Source: Bacillus sp. NTK034
GTDB taxonomy: Bacteria; Bacillota; Bacilli; Bacillales; Cytobacillaceae
DNA length: 64,000 nucleotides
Direction: 5' to 3'
NCBI RefSeq assembly: GCF_017303275.1
Contig: NZ_JAFKOJ010000001.1
Coordinates: 620,001 to 684,000 of the forward strand
Of this stretch, positions 53,725-63,193 are shown piece by piece. Positions within the stretch are counted from its first letter, which is position 1. Each line of letters starts with the position of its first letter. Under the pieces are notes generated by a model, which did no database searches, was not told the origin of the DNA, and worked only from the letters and a program-made list of their open reading frames with translations. The position numbers were made by a program, and so were the translations under genes.

Positions 53725-56100
53725 TTGTACAGAAAATTAAAAGTGATCATTATGGCTTTATTCTGCTTTGTGTTAATGATTTATCCATTCCAATCAGCAG
53801 AAGCTGCCAGCACAGACATCAAAGTTTCTCTAGATGAGGGCTTTGGCGGAAAAGTGAAAAGAGGAGAGGGGTTTCCTCTGCGGATTAAGATGGAAAATAC
53901 AGGAGAGGCATTTAGCGGGGATTTGCTGATAAGTTACCATCCATCTTACAATACGAGCGGTGCGGTTACTGTAAAAGTAGAGCTTCCTGCCGGAACAGCT
54001 AAGGAATACCTGGTTTCCATCCCTGGCATGACAGAGGACCACCCTTCCATGTATCAGAACATTCCATTGCTGACTCTTTATGAAGGAGATTGGAAAGATA
54101 GAAAAAAGGTTAGTTTTAAAGGCGAAAATACATTAAAGCCGAAATTTATAGATATGGCAACTGAAGTAATTGGTGTTCTCAGTGAAAACTATGACCGTGT
54201 AAAAGAATTGAGGACACTTCCTTCAAAAACGATGATTGAACTCAATAAGGAAGATTTGCCGGATGAAGCGACAGGATTGGAAACACTCGATTATTTGCTG
54301 ATTGATGAATACAAGATTTCCCAGCTTAGTGACAAACAGCAATCTGCTATAAGGGAATGGGTCTACAACGGTGGAGCATTGATTGCCGGAGGCGGACCTG
54401 ATGCAAGTGGTGCCTATGGAGAGCTATATTCATTGCTGCCAATGAAATCTCAAAACGAATCCGCTGGTGCAGTGAAATTCCTGCAGGCGGCAAAGGGAGA
54501 GGAGCTGGATTTTAAAGAGCTCAACTTCTATACTGGTCCAGTTGATACGGGTACGGAAGTTATCGCGGAAAGCGGAGATCTTCCAGCAGCGGTGAAAAAG
54601 GAGTATGGAAGCGGGACGGTCCTGCAGACAGCTTTTTCACTTGGAGATGAGCCTTTATCTTCATGGCAGGGATACGACACATGGTTTGCCGACTTTATTA
54701 AACAGTCATCAGGTGCGGCCATTGGATCCAGCCCATATTCTCAGGATTACCTGGACCAGCTTTATTGGGAATTTGCAGAAGTGAATGAATTCTTCCCTGC
54801 ATCCAATTTTTCTATAGGGCAGCTTATTGGGCTTTTTGCCGGTTATATTATTCTGATAGTGCCTGTTCTTTATTTTGTCTTAAGAAAGCTTGATAAGCGG
54901 GAGCATTCCTGGTGGATCATTCCTTCCATCGCCATATTAATGGGGACAGCTGTCTTTGGAATGGGAGCAAAAGACAGAATTTCTCAGCCTCAGCTGAACC
55001 AGATGGGGATCTATAAAGTGAATAACAATCTGCTTACCGGATATCAGGCTTCAACCCTGCTTTCAAATAAAAGCGGTGAATATATCCTCTCAATGCCCAA
55101 AGGTGAATTTAATGCAGTGGTTTATTCAAACAATTCCACTTCATCAGATCCCTTTAGAAGCGGAATTATGGCTGAAAAGGTAAAAAACAATGAGATTATT
55201 TTCCCTGAGGTAGAATATTGGTCATCCAAAACAATATACGGAAAGGCCAAGACCGAGATCAATGGGAAGTTTAAAGCGGACCTCACCCTTAAGGAAAAAA
55301 GATTAACTGGAACAATCAAAAACGAAAGTGAGTATGATTTTGAAGAATTATATATATGGTCAGGCAATGAAGCGATCAAATTAGGGCCAATCAAGAAAGA
55401 TGAGACAATTAAAGTGGATAAAACCACAAAACAATCCCTGCTGAGCAGACCATATGGAGGAACTTTTAATGGCGCATACCCTGCCAATGGTCAAAATGAT
55501 ATAAATAGGTTAAGAAGAGAAAAGCTGGAATATGCATCCACTACATTTCTGCTTGGGGATGTTGCTCAGCCAGTCATTGCGGGAATCACAAAAGAATCAA
55601 TTATTGATGTAGCCATGAGAGGGAAAAAGGAAAAACAGAATAACACAAATATGATCCTTCAGCCATTTGAGGCCATAAATGAGTTCTCCGGAGCCTTTAC
55701 ACTGAAAGATGGAATGATGGCAGCTGATTGGAATGTGATTCAGGGCCAGATTTATGAAAAAGGCATGGGCAGCACGAATGCAGAAATGATGCTTGAAGAC
55801 GGAGAATATGAATATATTCTCAGCCTCCCGAAGCAGCTGAAAGAGAAAACATATAGATTAGAAGAAATATCGGTAAGGATCAATAGCCAAAACGTACAGT
55901 ATTCAATAAAAAACCAAAAGACAGGTGAGTGGCTGCCGATTGAATCGGATCAAAGGAGCGTAAAGCTGACAAGTAAAGATGACTTAACCCAGTTCGTTTC
56001 GAAAGAAGGCCGTTTTATTATGAAGCTGAATAAATCAGCTCAGGGTGATCCATTCGTTCAATTGCCTGCTATTACGATCAAAGGGGAGGTGGCGAAATGA
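53725..56100 (+). CDS. Secreted/membrane protein of unknown function, first gene of MoxR/VWA-ABC operon
   Basis: I do not recognise a named family. The 791-residue protein has an N-terminal signal peptide (hydrophobic core MALFCFVLMIYPF, end near AEA-AS), a beta-rich extracellular region, and a segment at about 185-225 (LDYLLIDEYKISQL, GGALIAGGG) resembling the inactive amidotransferase-like fold in proteins of VWA operons. Two membrane segments lie at about 362-385 and 394-412, followed by about 370 further residues, probably outside. The start is TTG 53725, 6 bases after GGGGGAG; ATG 53710 overlaps the ribosome site. The stop overlaps the ABC ATPase start by ATGA. It may be an accessory part of the transporter. 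Confidence 0.8.
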   Translation: MYRKLKVIIMALFCFVLMIYPFQSAEAASTDIKVSLDEGFGGKVKRGEGFPLRIKMENTGEAFSGDLLISYHPSYNTSGAVTVKVELPAGTAKEYLVSIPGMTEDHPSMYQNIPLLTLYEGDWKDRKKVSFKGENTLKPKFIDMATEVIGVLSENYDRVKELRTLPSKTMIELNKEDLPDEATGLETLDYLLIDEYKISQLSDKQQSAIREWVYNGGALIAGGGPDASGAYGELYSLLPMKSQNESAGAVKFLQAAKGEELDFKELNFYTGPVDTGTEVIAESGDLPAAVKKEYGSGTVLQTAFSLGDEPLSSWQGYDTWFADFIKQSSGAAIGSSPYSQDYLDQLYWEFAEVNEFFPASNFSIGQLIGLFAGYIILIVPVLYFVLRKLDKREHSWWIIPSIAILMGTAVFGMGAKDRISQPQLNQMGIYKVNNNLLTGYQASTLLSNKSGEYILSMPKGEFNAVVYSNNSTSSDPFRSGIMAEKVKNNEIIFPEVEYWSSKTIYGKAKTEINGKFKADLTLKEKRLTGTIKNESEYDFEELYIWSGNEAIKLGPIKKDETIKVDKTTKQSLLSRPYGGTFNGAYPANGQNDINRLRREKLEYASTTFLLGDVAQPVIAGITKESIIDVAMRGKKEKQNNTNMILQPFEAINEFSGAFTLKDGMMAADWNVIQGQIYEKGMGSTNAEMMLEDGEYEYILSLPKQLKEKTYRLEEISVRINSQNVQYSIKNQKTGEWLPIESDQRSVKLTSKDDLTQFVSKEGRFIMKLNKSAQGDPFVQLPAITIKGEVAK

Positions 56101-57032
56101 TCGAAATTATGGATTTATCAAAAAGATACGGAAAATTTACAGCACTTGATTCTTTAAATTTAAATATAGAAAAAGGCAGTGTATTTGGTTTTGTCGGACA
56201 GAATGGTGCAGGAAAATCCACAACCTTCTCCATTTTGGCAACCTTACTTGCTCCCACTTCGGGCTCTGCTTACGTAAACGGGTATGATGTTCAAAAGGAT
56301 TCAAAGCTCGTGAGGAAGCAGATAGGCTATATGCCGGATTTCTTCGGGGTTTATGACCAGCTTAAGGCTGATGAATATCTGCACTTCTACGGTGCGAGTT
56401 ACGGAATACCATTTGCAGAACGTGAGAAGCTGATACCGCAGCTTCTCGACCTTGTCAACTTGTCAAATAAAAGAGAATCATATGTAGACCTATTATCAAG
56501 AGGCATGAAGCAGCGCCTCTGCCTGGCCAGGTGCCTTATCCATGATCCTGAAGTGCTGATTCTGGATGAACCTGCATCAGGACTTGACCCAAGAGCTAGG
56601 GTTGAAATGAGGGAAATATTAAAAGAATTGAAAAGCATGGGCAAAACTATTTTAATCTCTTCACATATTCTGCCTGAACTTGCAGAAATGTGCGATACCA
56701 TAGGCATTATTGACCAGGGAAAACTGGTGGCTCAGGGGTCTGTTGCTGATATTCAGTCACAGCTAAGGGGAGAAAGGCTGATCATTGTAAAAGTTCATGG
56801 AAGCTCGGAAAAGGCCGTCTCTTTCTTTGAGGATGATCCTAATATATTTAAATTGGCTTTACTGGAGGACGGAGCATCGTTTCAGTTTATTTATAAAGGG
56901 ACAGCTGAAGAACAAACAGATCTGCTGAAAAGAGCCATTTTAAATAATTTAGCGATCACCAGCTTTGCTGAAGCAGAAACGGATCTGGAAGATGTCTTTA
57001 TGGAAATTACAAAGGGAGTTGAGCTGACATGA
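56097..57032 (+). CDS. ABC transporter ATP-binding protein
   Basis: A 311-residue ABC ATPase of the ABC-2 exporter type (ABCA/NatA-like). Walker A GQNGAGKSTT is near residue 37, signature LLSRGMKQRL, Walker B VLILDEPASGLDP and the switch His in ISSHILPE. The last 80 residues form the usual C-terminal extension. ATGA overlaps on both sides couple it to the upstream membrane protein and the downstream permease. The substrate is unknown. Confidence 0.93.
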   Translation: MIEIMDLSKRYGKFTALDSLNLNIEKGSVFGFVGQNGAGKSTTFSILATLLAPTSGSAYVNGYDVQKDSKLVRKQIGYMPDFFGVYDQLKADEYLHFYGASYGIPFAEREKLIPQLLDLVNLSNKRESYVDLLSRGMKQRLCLARCLIHDPEVLILDEPASGLDPRARVEMREILKELKSMGKTILISSHILPELAEMCDTIGIIDQGKLVAQGSVADIQSQLRGERLIIVKVHGSSEKAVSFFEDDPNIFKLALLEDGASFQFIYKGTAEEQTDLLKRAILNNLAITSFAEAETDLEDVFMEITKGVELT

Positions 57033-57877
57033 AGAATTTAGTCGTAAATCCTGTTCTGAATAAAGAGTTTAAGCTCCGCTTCCGCAGCTTTAAAAGCTAC
57101 CTTGGGGTACTCTTTTACCTCCTGGCATTAGGCCTGATCATTGTTGGATTTATCTTTATAGAATCATTGTCAAATAACATGCAGGGCTTTTTTAAACCTG
57201 ATCAGAGCCGGACAATGTTTATGGTCCTATCAATATTGCAGCTTGGCTTGATTCTGTTTATTACTCCCGGTTTAACAGCAGGGGTTATCAGCAGTGAAAG
57301 AGAGAGGCAGACCTTAAATATCATGCTTACAACGACCCAAAGCTCTTCTAGCATTATTTTGAGCAAGCTGATTTCTTCCATTTCATATTTGATTTTGCTT
57401 ATTGCGGCAAGTTTGCCTCTTTATAGCTTTGTGTTTTTATTTGGAGGTATTTCCCCAGGTCAGCTGCTTACGACAATGGGATTTTATTTATTTACCATCC
57501 TGGTTTATGGAAGTCTCGGGATATTATTTTCAACGCTCATTAGAAAAACAATTGTCTCGATGGTTACCACCTATGGGGTTACTTTATTCCTAGCTGGAGG
57601 AACGGCATTCCTGACTTTGATTTTTATGCAATTAACCAATGCATATGGCTATACAGGGACTCAGCCAACAAATCCTCTTGCATACTTCCCGGCTATGCTT
57701 AACCCGGTCATTATTCTAATGAGCACATTTGAGCCGGAAATGACCAATGAAATTGCCAGATCAACTGGCATTGAATTTCCTTTATGGATTTCATACTTAA
57801 TATCGTACACTTTGATTTTCATTGGAGCAATTCTGCTGAGCATAAAAAAACTCCGTCCCAATATGAAAAAGGGCTAG
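57029..57877 (+). CDS. ABC-2 type transporter permease
   Basis: A 282-residue membrane protein with about six hydrophobic segments and the ABC-2 pattern: a short cytosolic start (VLNKEFKLRFRSFKSY), then ...AGVISSERERQTLNIMLTTTQSS, which is the typical coupling segment. It pairs with the ATPase upstream. The substrate is unknown. A hairpin follows the stop. Confidence 0.9.
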   Translation: MKNLVVNPVLNKEFKLRFRSFKSYLGVLFYLLALGLIIVGFIFIESLSNNMQGFFKPDQSRTMFMVLSILQLGLILFITPGLTAGVISSERERQTLNIMLTTTQSSSSIILSKLISSISYLILLIAASLPLYSFVFLFGGISPGQLLTTMGFYLFTILVYGSLGILFSTLIRKTIVSMVTTYGVTLFLAGGTAFLTLIFMQLTNAYGYTGTQPTNPLAYFPAMLNPVIILMSTFEPEMTNEIARSTGIEFPLWISYLISYTLIFIGAILLSIKKLRPNMKKG

Positions 57878-57885
57878 TATTTATT

Positions 57886-57915
57886 CGGGCAAATCCCTGG
57901 AGACGGGATTGCCCG
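57886..57915 (+). other. Intra-operon hairpin
   Basis: CGGGCAAATCCC (57886-57897) pairs with GGGATTGCCCG (57905-57915) with one bulge and a seven-base loop. It is followed by TAAATTTTAATA, a poor T tract, so it may be a partial terminator or an RNA-stability element rather than a full stop between the ABC genes and the MoxR part. Confidence 0.5.
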
Positions 57916-57941
57916 TAAATTTTAATAAGGGAATGATATCG

Positions 57942-59537
57942 GTGGAAAACCGCAATCAATATCTTAGACTTTTAAAACCGGTAAAAAGACAGCTCCTATT
58001 TCAGCTGTTCGTTAAGGAATTCCAGGTGTTCCTTTTATCAGCGGCTGTCTTAGCCTTTTTACTTATGATAGCAGCAAGATTTTTTGTTATCCCATTTCTG
58101 CAATACTATCTCCTGATGATTTTATTTCTGTCTGCTCTTTATGCAGCTTTTCGAATTTGGAAGAAGCGTCCTGGCATGATCCAGGCTGCATCATTGTATA
58201 ACACATTTGTAGCGGAAGACAGGGTCATTACAGCCCATTCTTTCCTTCATGATGATGGCATTCTTGCAAGATTGCAGCTGGCAGATGCAGTAAAGCATAT
58301 GAAAAAGGTGCACCATCATGTTTTAGGCAGGAAGAAGAATCTCCTTCTTCCCAAACCTTTTTTAATGTTTGTGGCTTTTCTTGGTCTTGCAGTCCTCTTA
58401 TACATGGTTCCAGGTGAGAAAATGGAATTGGCTTTAAAACAGGAAAAAGAAATCAAGATTGTTGAAAAAGCAATAGAAGAACTAGAGAAAAAAGCTGATA
58501 AGGAAAAAAATCCTAAAGTGAAAAAAGCATTAGAGGAAGCAAAAGACAAGATTGCAGAAAAAAAGTCAGCTGATGAAGCTTTGAAGGAATTAGCGAAACA
58601 AACAAAAAGCTTGGAGTTAAAAGCAATGAAAGAAAAAGAAAGATCAATAGCCCTCGAAAACATGAAAAACAATCTTGATAAGAGCGGGTTAGAACAATTA
58701 AGCCGGAAGCTGAAAGAAAAAGATTTGGCTTCCTTCAGGGAAGAGTTGTCAAAGCTTGATAAGCAGAGGACGGAACTGGATGAAGATCAAAGAAAGGCTT
58801 TGAAGGAGATTACTGGCAGTGATTCGCAGTTGTCTGAAGAAGAGCTCTCAAGTCTCCTGTATCAGCTCGAAAAGGCATTGCAATCAGAAGAGCTTTTAAA
58901 ACAGCTGGCTGCAGCACAAGAAGCCCTGCAGAGCTCAGGTGTTTCATTACAGCAGCAAATGGCTTCGAATGGAATGCCGCCTAACCAGCTCGCGTTTTCA
59001 CAGCCTGGCCAGACAGGCAGTTCAGGAAACGCTTCAAATACGTCTCAGCAGGGGCAGCAGAATAATTCAAATCAGCAAAATAATCCAAATCAAGCTGGCA
59101 ATAGCACAAACAGTGGCAATGGCAGCGGAGCGGGTTCAGGCAGCGGCTCAGGCAATGGATCCGGCTCAGGCAATGGTTCGGGTTCTGGTACCGGATCTGG
59201 ATCTGGTACCGGGGCAGGCTCAGGGAATGGGTCAGGCAGCGGTCTTGGAGGAGGTGCCGGGCTCGGACAGGGAGCCAGGGATCTGCTCACCATTCCATCT
59301 GGCATGGAAGGGAAGACGAATATTGAAAATGACAACGGCAGCCTTGGACAGGGGAGTACAGGACAGCAGTTTGAAGGGGAAGGTCCTGTCTTAAAAGGGA
59401 ATATCAGACCGTACAGTGAAGTGTTTGGGAATTATGAAAAGGCATACAGGCAAAGTACGGACCGGTACAAGCTTCCGGCTGATTTAGAGGAAATCGTTAA
59501 AAGTTATTTTACTAGTATAGATCCTGACAAGGAGTGA
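57942..59537 (+). CDS. Membrane-anchored coiled-coil protein with Gly/Ser-rich linker, unknown function
   Basis: No family was recognised. The 531-residue protein has a membrane hairpin at about 28-70, a third membrane segment at about 134-158, a highly charged coiled coil (about 160-300, rich in K and E), a low-complexity Gln/Asn then Gly/Ser linker (about 360-445), and a conserved-looking end (IRPYSEVFGNYEKAYRQS) also seen in proteins next to MoxR-DUF58 genes. The start is GTG 57942, 9 bases after AAGGGA; ATG 57933 would touch the ribosome site. The layout fits a scaffold or tether on the outer face; this is inference. Confidence 0.75.
   Translation: MENRNQYLRLLKPVKRQLLFQLFVKEFQVFLLSAAVLAFLLMIAARFFVIPFLQYYLLMILFLSALYAAFRIWKKRPGMIQAASLYNTFVAEDRVITAHSFLHDDGILARLQLADAVKHMKKVHHHVLGRKKNLLLPKPFLMFVAFLGLAVLLYMVPGEKMELALKQEKEIKIVEKAIEELEKKADKEKNPKVKKALEEAKDKIAEKKSADEALKELAKQTKSLELKAMKEKERSIALENMKNNLDKSGLEQLSRKLKEKDLASFREELSKLDKQRTELDEDQRKALKEITGSDSQLSEEELSSLLYQLEKALQSEELLKQLAAAQEALQSSGVSLQQQMASNGMPPNQLAFSQPGQTGSSGNASNTSQQGQQNNSNQQNNPNQAGNSTNSGNGSGAGSGSGSGNGSGSGNGSGSGTGSGSGTGAGSGNGSGSGLGGGAGLGQGARDLLTIPSGMEGKTNIENDNGSLGQGSTGQQFEGEGPVLKGNIRPYSEVFGNYEKAYRQSTDRYKLPADLEEIVKSYFTSIDPDKE
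59111..59272 (+). repeat. Coding low-complexity Gly/Ser repeat tract
   Basis: Tandem imperfect units of GGCTCAGGCAATGG type code for alternating Gly and Ser with Asn, Thr or Ala. The tract is GC-rich against its surroundings and leaves the other frames open too, explaining long ORFs on both strands here. Copy number could vary by slippage in multiples of six bases without changing frame. Confidence 0.75.
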
Positions 59538-59542
59538 ATGCA

Positions 59543-60547
59543 ATGTCGGTAATACAGGAAAAAGAACAGCAATTCGCACAAGCAACAGCTATTATTGCAA
59601 GAGTAAAAGATGAAATTCAATCATTTATAGTCGGCCAGGAAGAAGTGGTCGAACATGTACTATGGAGCATATTCTCAGGAGGGCATGTTTTGCTTGAAGG
59701 ATTGCCAGGACTTGGTAAAACTATGCTGATTAAAACCATTGCTGAAGTACTTGATCTTAAATTTTCACGCATTCAATTCACCCCTGATATTATGCCATCC
59801 GATATAACTGGAACCATGCTGCTTCAGCCTGATGAAGCCGGCAGGCAAACATTCAGTTTTCATAAAGGGCCCATTTTCGCCAACATCATCCTGGCAGATG
59901 AAATTAACAGGGCAACACCAAAAACACAAAGTGCCCTGCTCGAGGCAATGGGAGAAAAAACGGTCACGATTATGGGCGAAACCAAAAAGATGGAAAAGCC
60001 ATTTTTTGTACTTGCAACTCAAAACCCGATTGATATGGAAGGGACTTATCCCTTGCCGGAAGCACAAACGGACCGGTTTTTATGCAAGGTGAATGTTGTG
60101 TATCCGACGAAAGAAGAATTAAAAGAAATTGCCAGGAGGACTACGGGGACGCAAAAAATCCATTTAAATAAAGCTGCCGGATTGAAGGATGTCATTGCTC
60201 TTCAGGAGCTTTCGAGAGAAATTCTCCTATCAGATGAAATCCTGGATTATGCCGTTTGGATGGTCACTGCCACGCACCCGGATTCAGAGGGGGCACCAGA
60301 AACAGTGAAAAAGCACGTCCAATATGGGAGCGGTCCACGCGGCCTTCAGAGTCTGATAAGTATGGCAAAAGCAAGAGCCATGTGCTCCGGACGATTCCAT
60401 GTATCAATAGGGGACATTAAAAACGTTGCCTATCCGGTTTTGCGGCATCGTCTTATTTTGAACTTTGAGGGAGAAGCAGCGGGTATTTCAGCGGATTCAA
60501 TTATTGAAGCTTTGTTAAACGAAACTTCCTGGGGAACTAAGAGCTGA
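59543..60547 (+). CDS. MoxR-family AAA+ ATPase
   Basis: A 334-residue AAA+ protein of the MoxR group. Walker A GLPGLGKTM is near residue 53, Walker B ILADEINRATPKTQSALLEAM, sensor ATQNPIDMEGTYPLPEAQTDRF. MoxR proteins act as chaperones for VWA-containing partners, and two VWA genes lie downstream. ATG 59543 is preferred, 8 bases after AAGGAG; GTG 59534 overlaps that site. The last base of its TGA is the first of the next ATG. It is similar in context to yeaC of B. subtilis, which lies in a SigW-controlled operon. Confidence 0.95.
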   Translation: MSVIQEKEQQFAQATAIIARVKDEIQSFIVGQEEVVEHVLWSIFSGGHVLLEGLPGLGKTMLIKTIAEVLDLKFSRIQFTPDIMPSDITGTMLLQPDEAGRQTFSFHKGPIFANIILADEINRATPKTQSALLEAMGEKTVTIMGETKKMEKPFFVLATQNPIDMEGTYPLPEAQTDRFLCKVNVVYPTKEELKEIARRTTGTQKIHLNKAAGLKDVIALQELSREILLSDEILDYAVWMVTATHPDSEGAPETVKKHVQYGSGPRGLQSLISMAKARAMCSGRFHVSIGDIKNVAYPVLRHRLILNFEGEAAGISADSIIEALLNETSWGTKS

Positions 60548-61413
60548 TGAACAGCCATCATGCTCTTCTTGGAAAGCTTCAAAAACGAAAGATTGCTGCA
60601 AAGACAAGGAAAAGAGGATTTCATTCAGGGTCCAGGAAATCCCATAAATTCGGATCTTCCATGGAATTCTCTGATTTCAGGGCCTATCAGCCTGGTGACG
60701 ATATTCGGCAAATAGATTGGAATGTCTATGGCAGAACACAAAAACATTATATCAAGCGCTTCCTGGATGAGCAGGAGCTTTCTATTGCAGTTTACCTGGA
60801 TGCAACGTCTTCAATGACAAAAATCCAGCAGAAATGGGAATATGCCAAAGCGCTGGCATCAGCTTTAAGCTTTATGGTGCTTTCAAGTGAAGACCGGCTT
60901 TTCTTTTCAGCAGTTTCTTCTGCAGGCGTACAGCCTATTAAAGGGAAAGGCTCTGTTTACAGCAGGCGAACGTTCATGGAAATCCAAAAAATTGAACCTG
61001 CAGCTCAGTCCACAAACTTTCTGGGCTGTCTGAACGAAACTCTTTCTAAATATCAGCAGCTTGCTGTAATAATAGCGGATGGCTTTGAGCCCCTTCAGGA
61101 TTGGGAAAGCCTTTTTAGGAAGCTCAGGGGGTTAAAACAGGAGTTCTGGCTATTTCAGGTGCAGGCAGATGAAGAGCTTACTCCTGCATATTCTGGAGAT
61201 ATAAAGTTGATTGATAGTGAAATAGGGACTGCTGTAAATGTCAGCATGAGCCCTTCCATATTAGCTGAATATGAAAAGCGCCTAAAAGAACATAATGAAC
61301 AGCTTGAGATTTTATGCAAACGGTATGGCGGCCAGTATATCTTTGCTCCGGAAACAAGAGATCTTCAGTCCGTTCTTTTCAGGGATCTGTATGCGAAGGG
61401 GCTGGTCAGGTGA
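60547..61413 (+). CDS. DUF58 domain protein
   Basis: A 288-residue cytosolic protein with the DUF58 core motif FSDFRAYQPGDDIRQIDWNVYGRT at about 40-62 and a VWA-like half with LDATSSM in place of the usual MIDAS DxSxS. No membrane segment is predicted, unlike longer DUF58 proteins. DUF58 genes nearly always follow MoxR genes, as here. The biochemical role is unknown; it is presumed to be part of the MoxR complex. Confidence 0.93.
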   Translation: MNSHHALLGKLQKRKIAAKTRKRGFHSGSRKSHKFGSSMEFSDFRAYQPGDDIRQIDWNVYGRTQKHYIKRFLDEQELSIAVYLDATSSMTKIQQKWEYAKALASALSFMVLSSEDRLFFSAVSSAGVQPIKGKGSVYSRRTFMEIQKIEPAAQSTNFLGCLNETLSKYQQLAVIIADGFEPLQDWESLFRKLRGLKQEFWLFQVQADEELTPAYSGDIKLIDSEIGTAVNVSMSPSILAEYEKRLKEHNEQLEILCKRYGGQYIFAPETRDLQSVLFRDLYAKGLVR

Positions 61414-61420
61414 GGACACA

Positions 61421-63193
61421 ATGCAATTCTTAAATCCTATCTATTTTGTATTAGCCATTTTCATAGGGGCAGTTATCTTATTTTATTTCTTTCGGAAGCA
61501 GTACACTGAAAAGACCGTTTCATCCAATCTGCTCTGGGAGCAGGTGCTGAACGAATGGCAGGCTTCCCCTTGGCTGAAAAATCTTCAGCAGAATCTATTA
61601 TTTTGGCTGCAATTATTGGCTCTGATCTTATTGATGCTGGCCCTTGTGCGCCCATTTTGGCTTGAAGATTCTTTAAAAGGAGAACATTTAATCATCATTA
61701 TAGACCCATCCGCCTCTATGTCGGCTGAACACGGAGGAAAGAGCCGTTTTGAGATGGCAAAAGAGGAAATGCTTGACCTTGCCGGCAAACTTAATGGCCA
61801 GCAGGTAACCCTGATTAAAGCAGGAGAGAAAAATGAGATCCTATTAAGCCGTGAAGATGATCCAAATGCCATTCGCAGAACCATTGATGGGCTGAAACTT
61901 ACTTATGAACATGAAAATATGGATAAAGCCATTCTTTTGGCAGGTTCCTTATCTTCTGGAAAAGACACAGCTCTTCATATTTTTTCAGATTCTGCTGTAA
62001 AGAATGATTTAATGGAGGAACTGGCTGGCCTATACACTGTTGCACATAATATCGGAGAGGATGCAAGGAACGTCTCGCTGCAATCGTTTGGGACAGCTGC
62101 AGCTGGTGATGGTATCTCAGCCATTGCGGTGATAGAAAACCAGTCTTCCGAAAATATAGAAACAGGTTTTACCGTCCAATTTGAGGATGAAGTCTTGTTT
62201 GAACAAAACTTATCATTGAAAGCAAATGAACAAACAACCGTCCAAATTAAAAACCTGCCTGAAAAACCTTATTATGAGGCATCCGTTTCCATTAATGACG
62301 GCTACAGAGCAGATAATTTCGCAGCCTCTATTTACACAGACCCAAAACCAAAGGTATACACAATGGGGGATGTAAATCCGTTTGCGGTGAAGGGCTTTCA
62401 AACCATAGGAGCCGAATTGCTGCAGACGGATCCAGCTGCTCTCAAAGGTTTTGAAATGAAGGGTGTGGTTGTAGCAGAAGGAAGCACATTATCGGAACTT
62501 CCAGAGCTGCCAATGATCTTTTTTAACACAGGTAAGGAAAAAACAAAACTAAAAGAGGCAATTTCGGGGGATGAGGATCCTTTATTTGAATATGCAGACT
62601 TTGAGCGTGTGTATATCAGTTCCGTTTCCGCTGCATTGAAAGGAGAATGGGAGACTGTTTTGAAAAGTGGAGACATTCCTTTAATACAGTGGGGAATGCA
62701 GAATGGACAGCCAATTATTATTGTCAATTTCGATCTATCTGACACAGATTGGCCGCTCCTGCCAGGTTTTCCGATCTTTTTGTATAACTCTTACCAGTGG
62801 TTATCCCAGCAATCAGATTTCCTTGGATATTTCAGCGCCGGAGAAGAGAGATGGATAAATATTGGCAAAGGAAATGGAAGATGGGAGATTTTCAATAATA
62901 AAGACGAAAATCTCTACTCCCTTGATTTAAACCAAGAAAACTTTAAAGCTCCTGTGATTCCCGGAACTTACCAGGCGGTATCAGGAAATCAAATTTATTA
63001 TTTTTCTGTCCTTCTGGATGAAAGGGAGAAAAATGCAGAAATAGAAGAATCTTTCATAGTGAATGACAAATCATCTGAAAAAAACAGCATGATCCAAAGG
63101 CCCAACGAAAGCCTCTGGTTCTGGCTGGCTTTAATTGCTTTTATCCTGATTGCTATCGAATGGGAGGTATATCGCCGTGGGCATCGAGGTTAA
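61421..63193 (+). CDS. BatA-like membrane protein with VWA domain
   Basis: A 590-residue protein with an N-terminal BatA-type region: a first membrane segment (IYFVLAIFIGAVILFYFF), a second at about 55-75 (LLFWLQLLALILLMLALVRPFW), then a VWA domain with MIDAS Asp95 in IIDPSASMS, further beta-rich domains, and a C-terminal membrane segment (SLWFWLALIAFILIAIEW) before the end. ATG 61421 has GAGGAC upstream, eight bases after the DUF58 stop. The domain sits outside the membrane and likely binds metal-dependent ligands. The 3' end overlaps the next gene by 17 bases. Confidence 0.92.
   Translation: MQFLNPIYFVLAIFIGAVILFYFFRKQYTEKTVSSNLLWEQVLNEWQASPWLKNLQQNLLFWLQLLALILLMLALVRPFWLEDSLKGEHLIIIIDPSASMSAEHGGKSRFEMAKEEMLDLAGKLNGQQVTLIKAGEKNEILLSREDDPNAIRRTIDGLKLTYEHENMDKAILLAGSLSSGKDTALHIFSDSAVKNDLMEELAGLYTVAHNIGEDARNVSLQSFGTAAAGDGISAIAVIENQSSENIETGFTVQFEDEVLFEQNLSLKANEQTTVQIKNLPEKPYYEASVSINDGYRADNFAASIYTDPKPKVYTMGDVNPFAVKGFQTIGAELLQTDPAALKGFEMKGVVVAEGSTLSELPELPMIFFNTGKEKTKLKEAISGDEDPLFEYADFERVYISSVSAALKGEWETVLKSGDIPLIQWGMQNGQPIIIVNFDLSDTDWPLLPGFPIFLYNSYQWLSQQSDFLGYFSAGEERWINIGKGNGRWEIFNNKDENLYSLDLNQENFKAPVIPGTYQAVSGNQIYYFSVLLDEREKNAEIEESFIVNDKSSEKNSMIQRPNESLWFWLALIAFILIAIEWEVYRRGHRG

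Noticed and set aside
59111..59272. CRISPR-like array
   Set aside because: Short imperfect units without spacers, in frame within a coding region; no cas genes and no other array in the window.
58939..59394. Second-frame ORF and an antisense ORF (59090-59335) within the coiled-coil protein gene
   Set aside because: The tandem Gly/Ser-coding repeat keeps all frames open; no ribosome site and the main frame has coherent membrane and coiled-coil structure.
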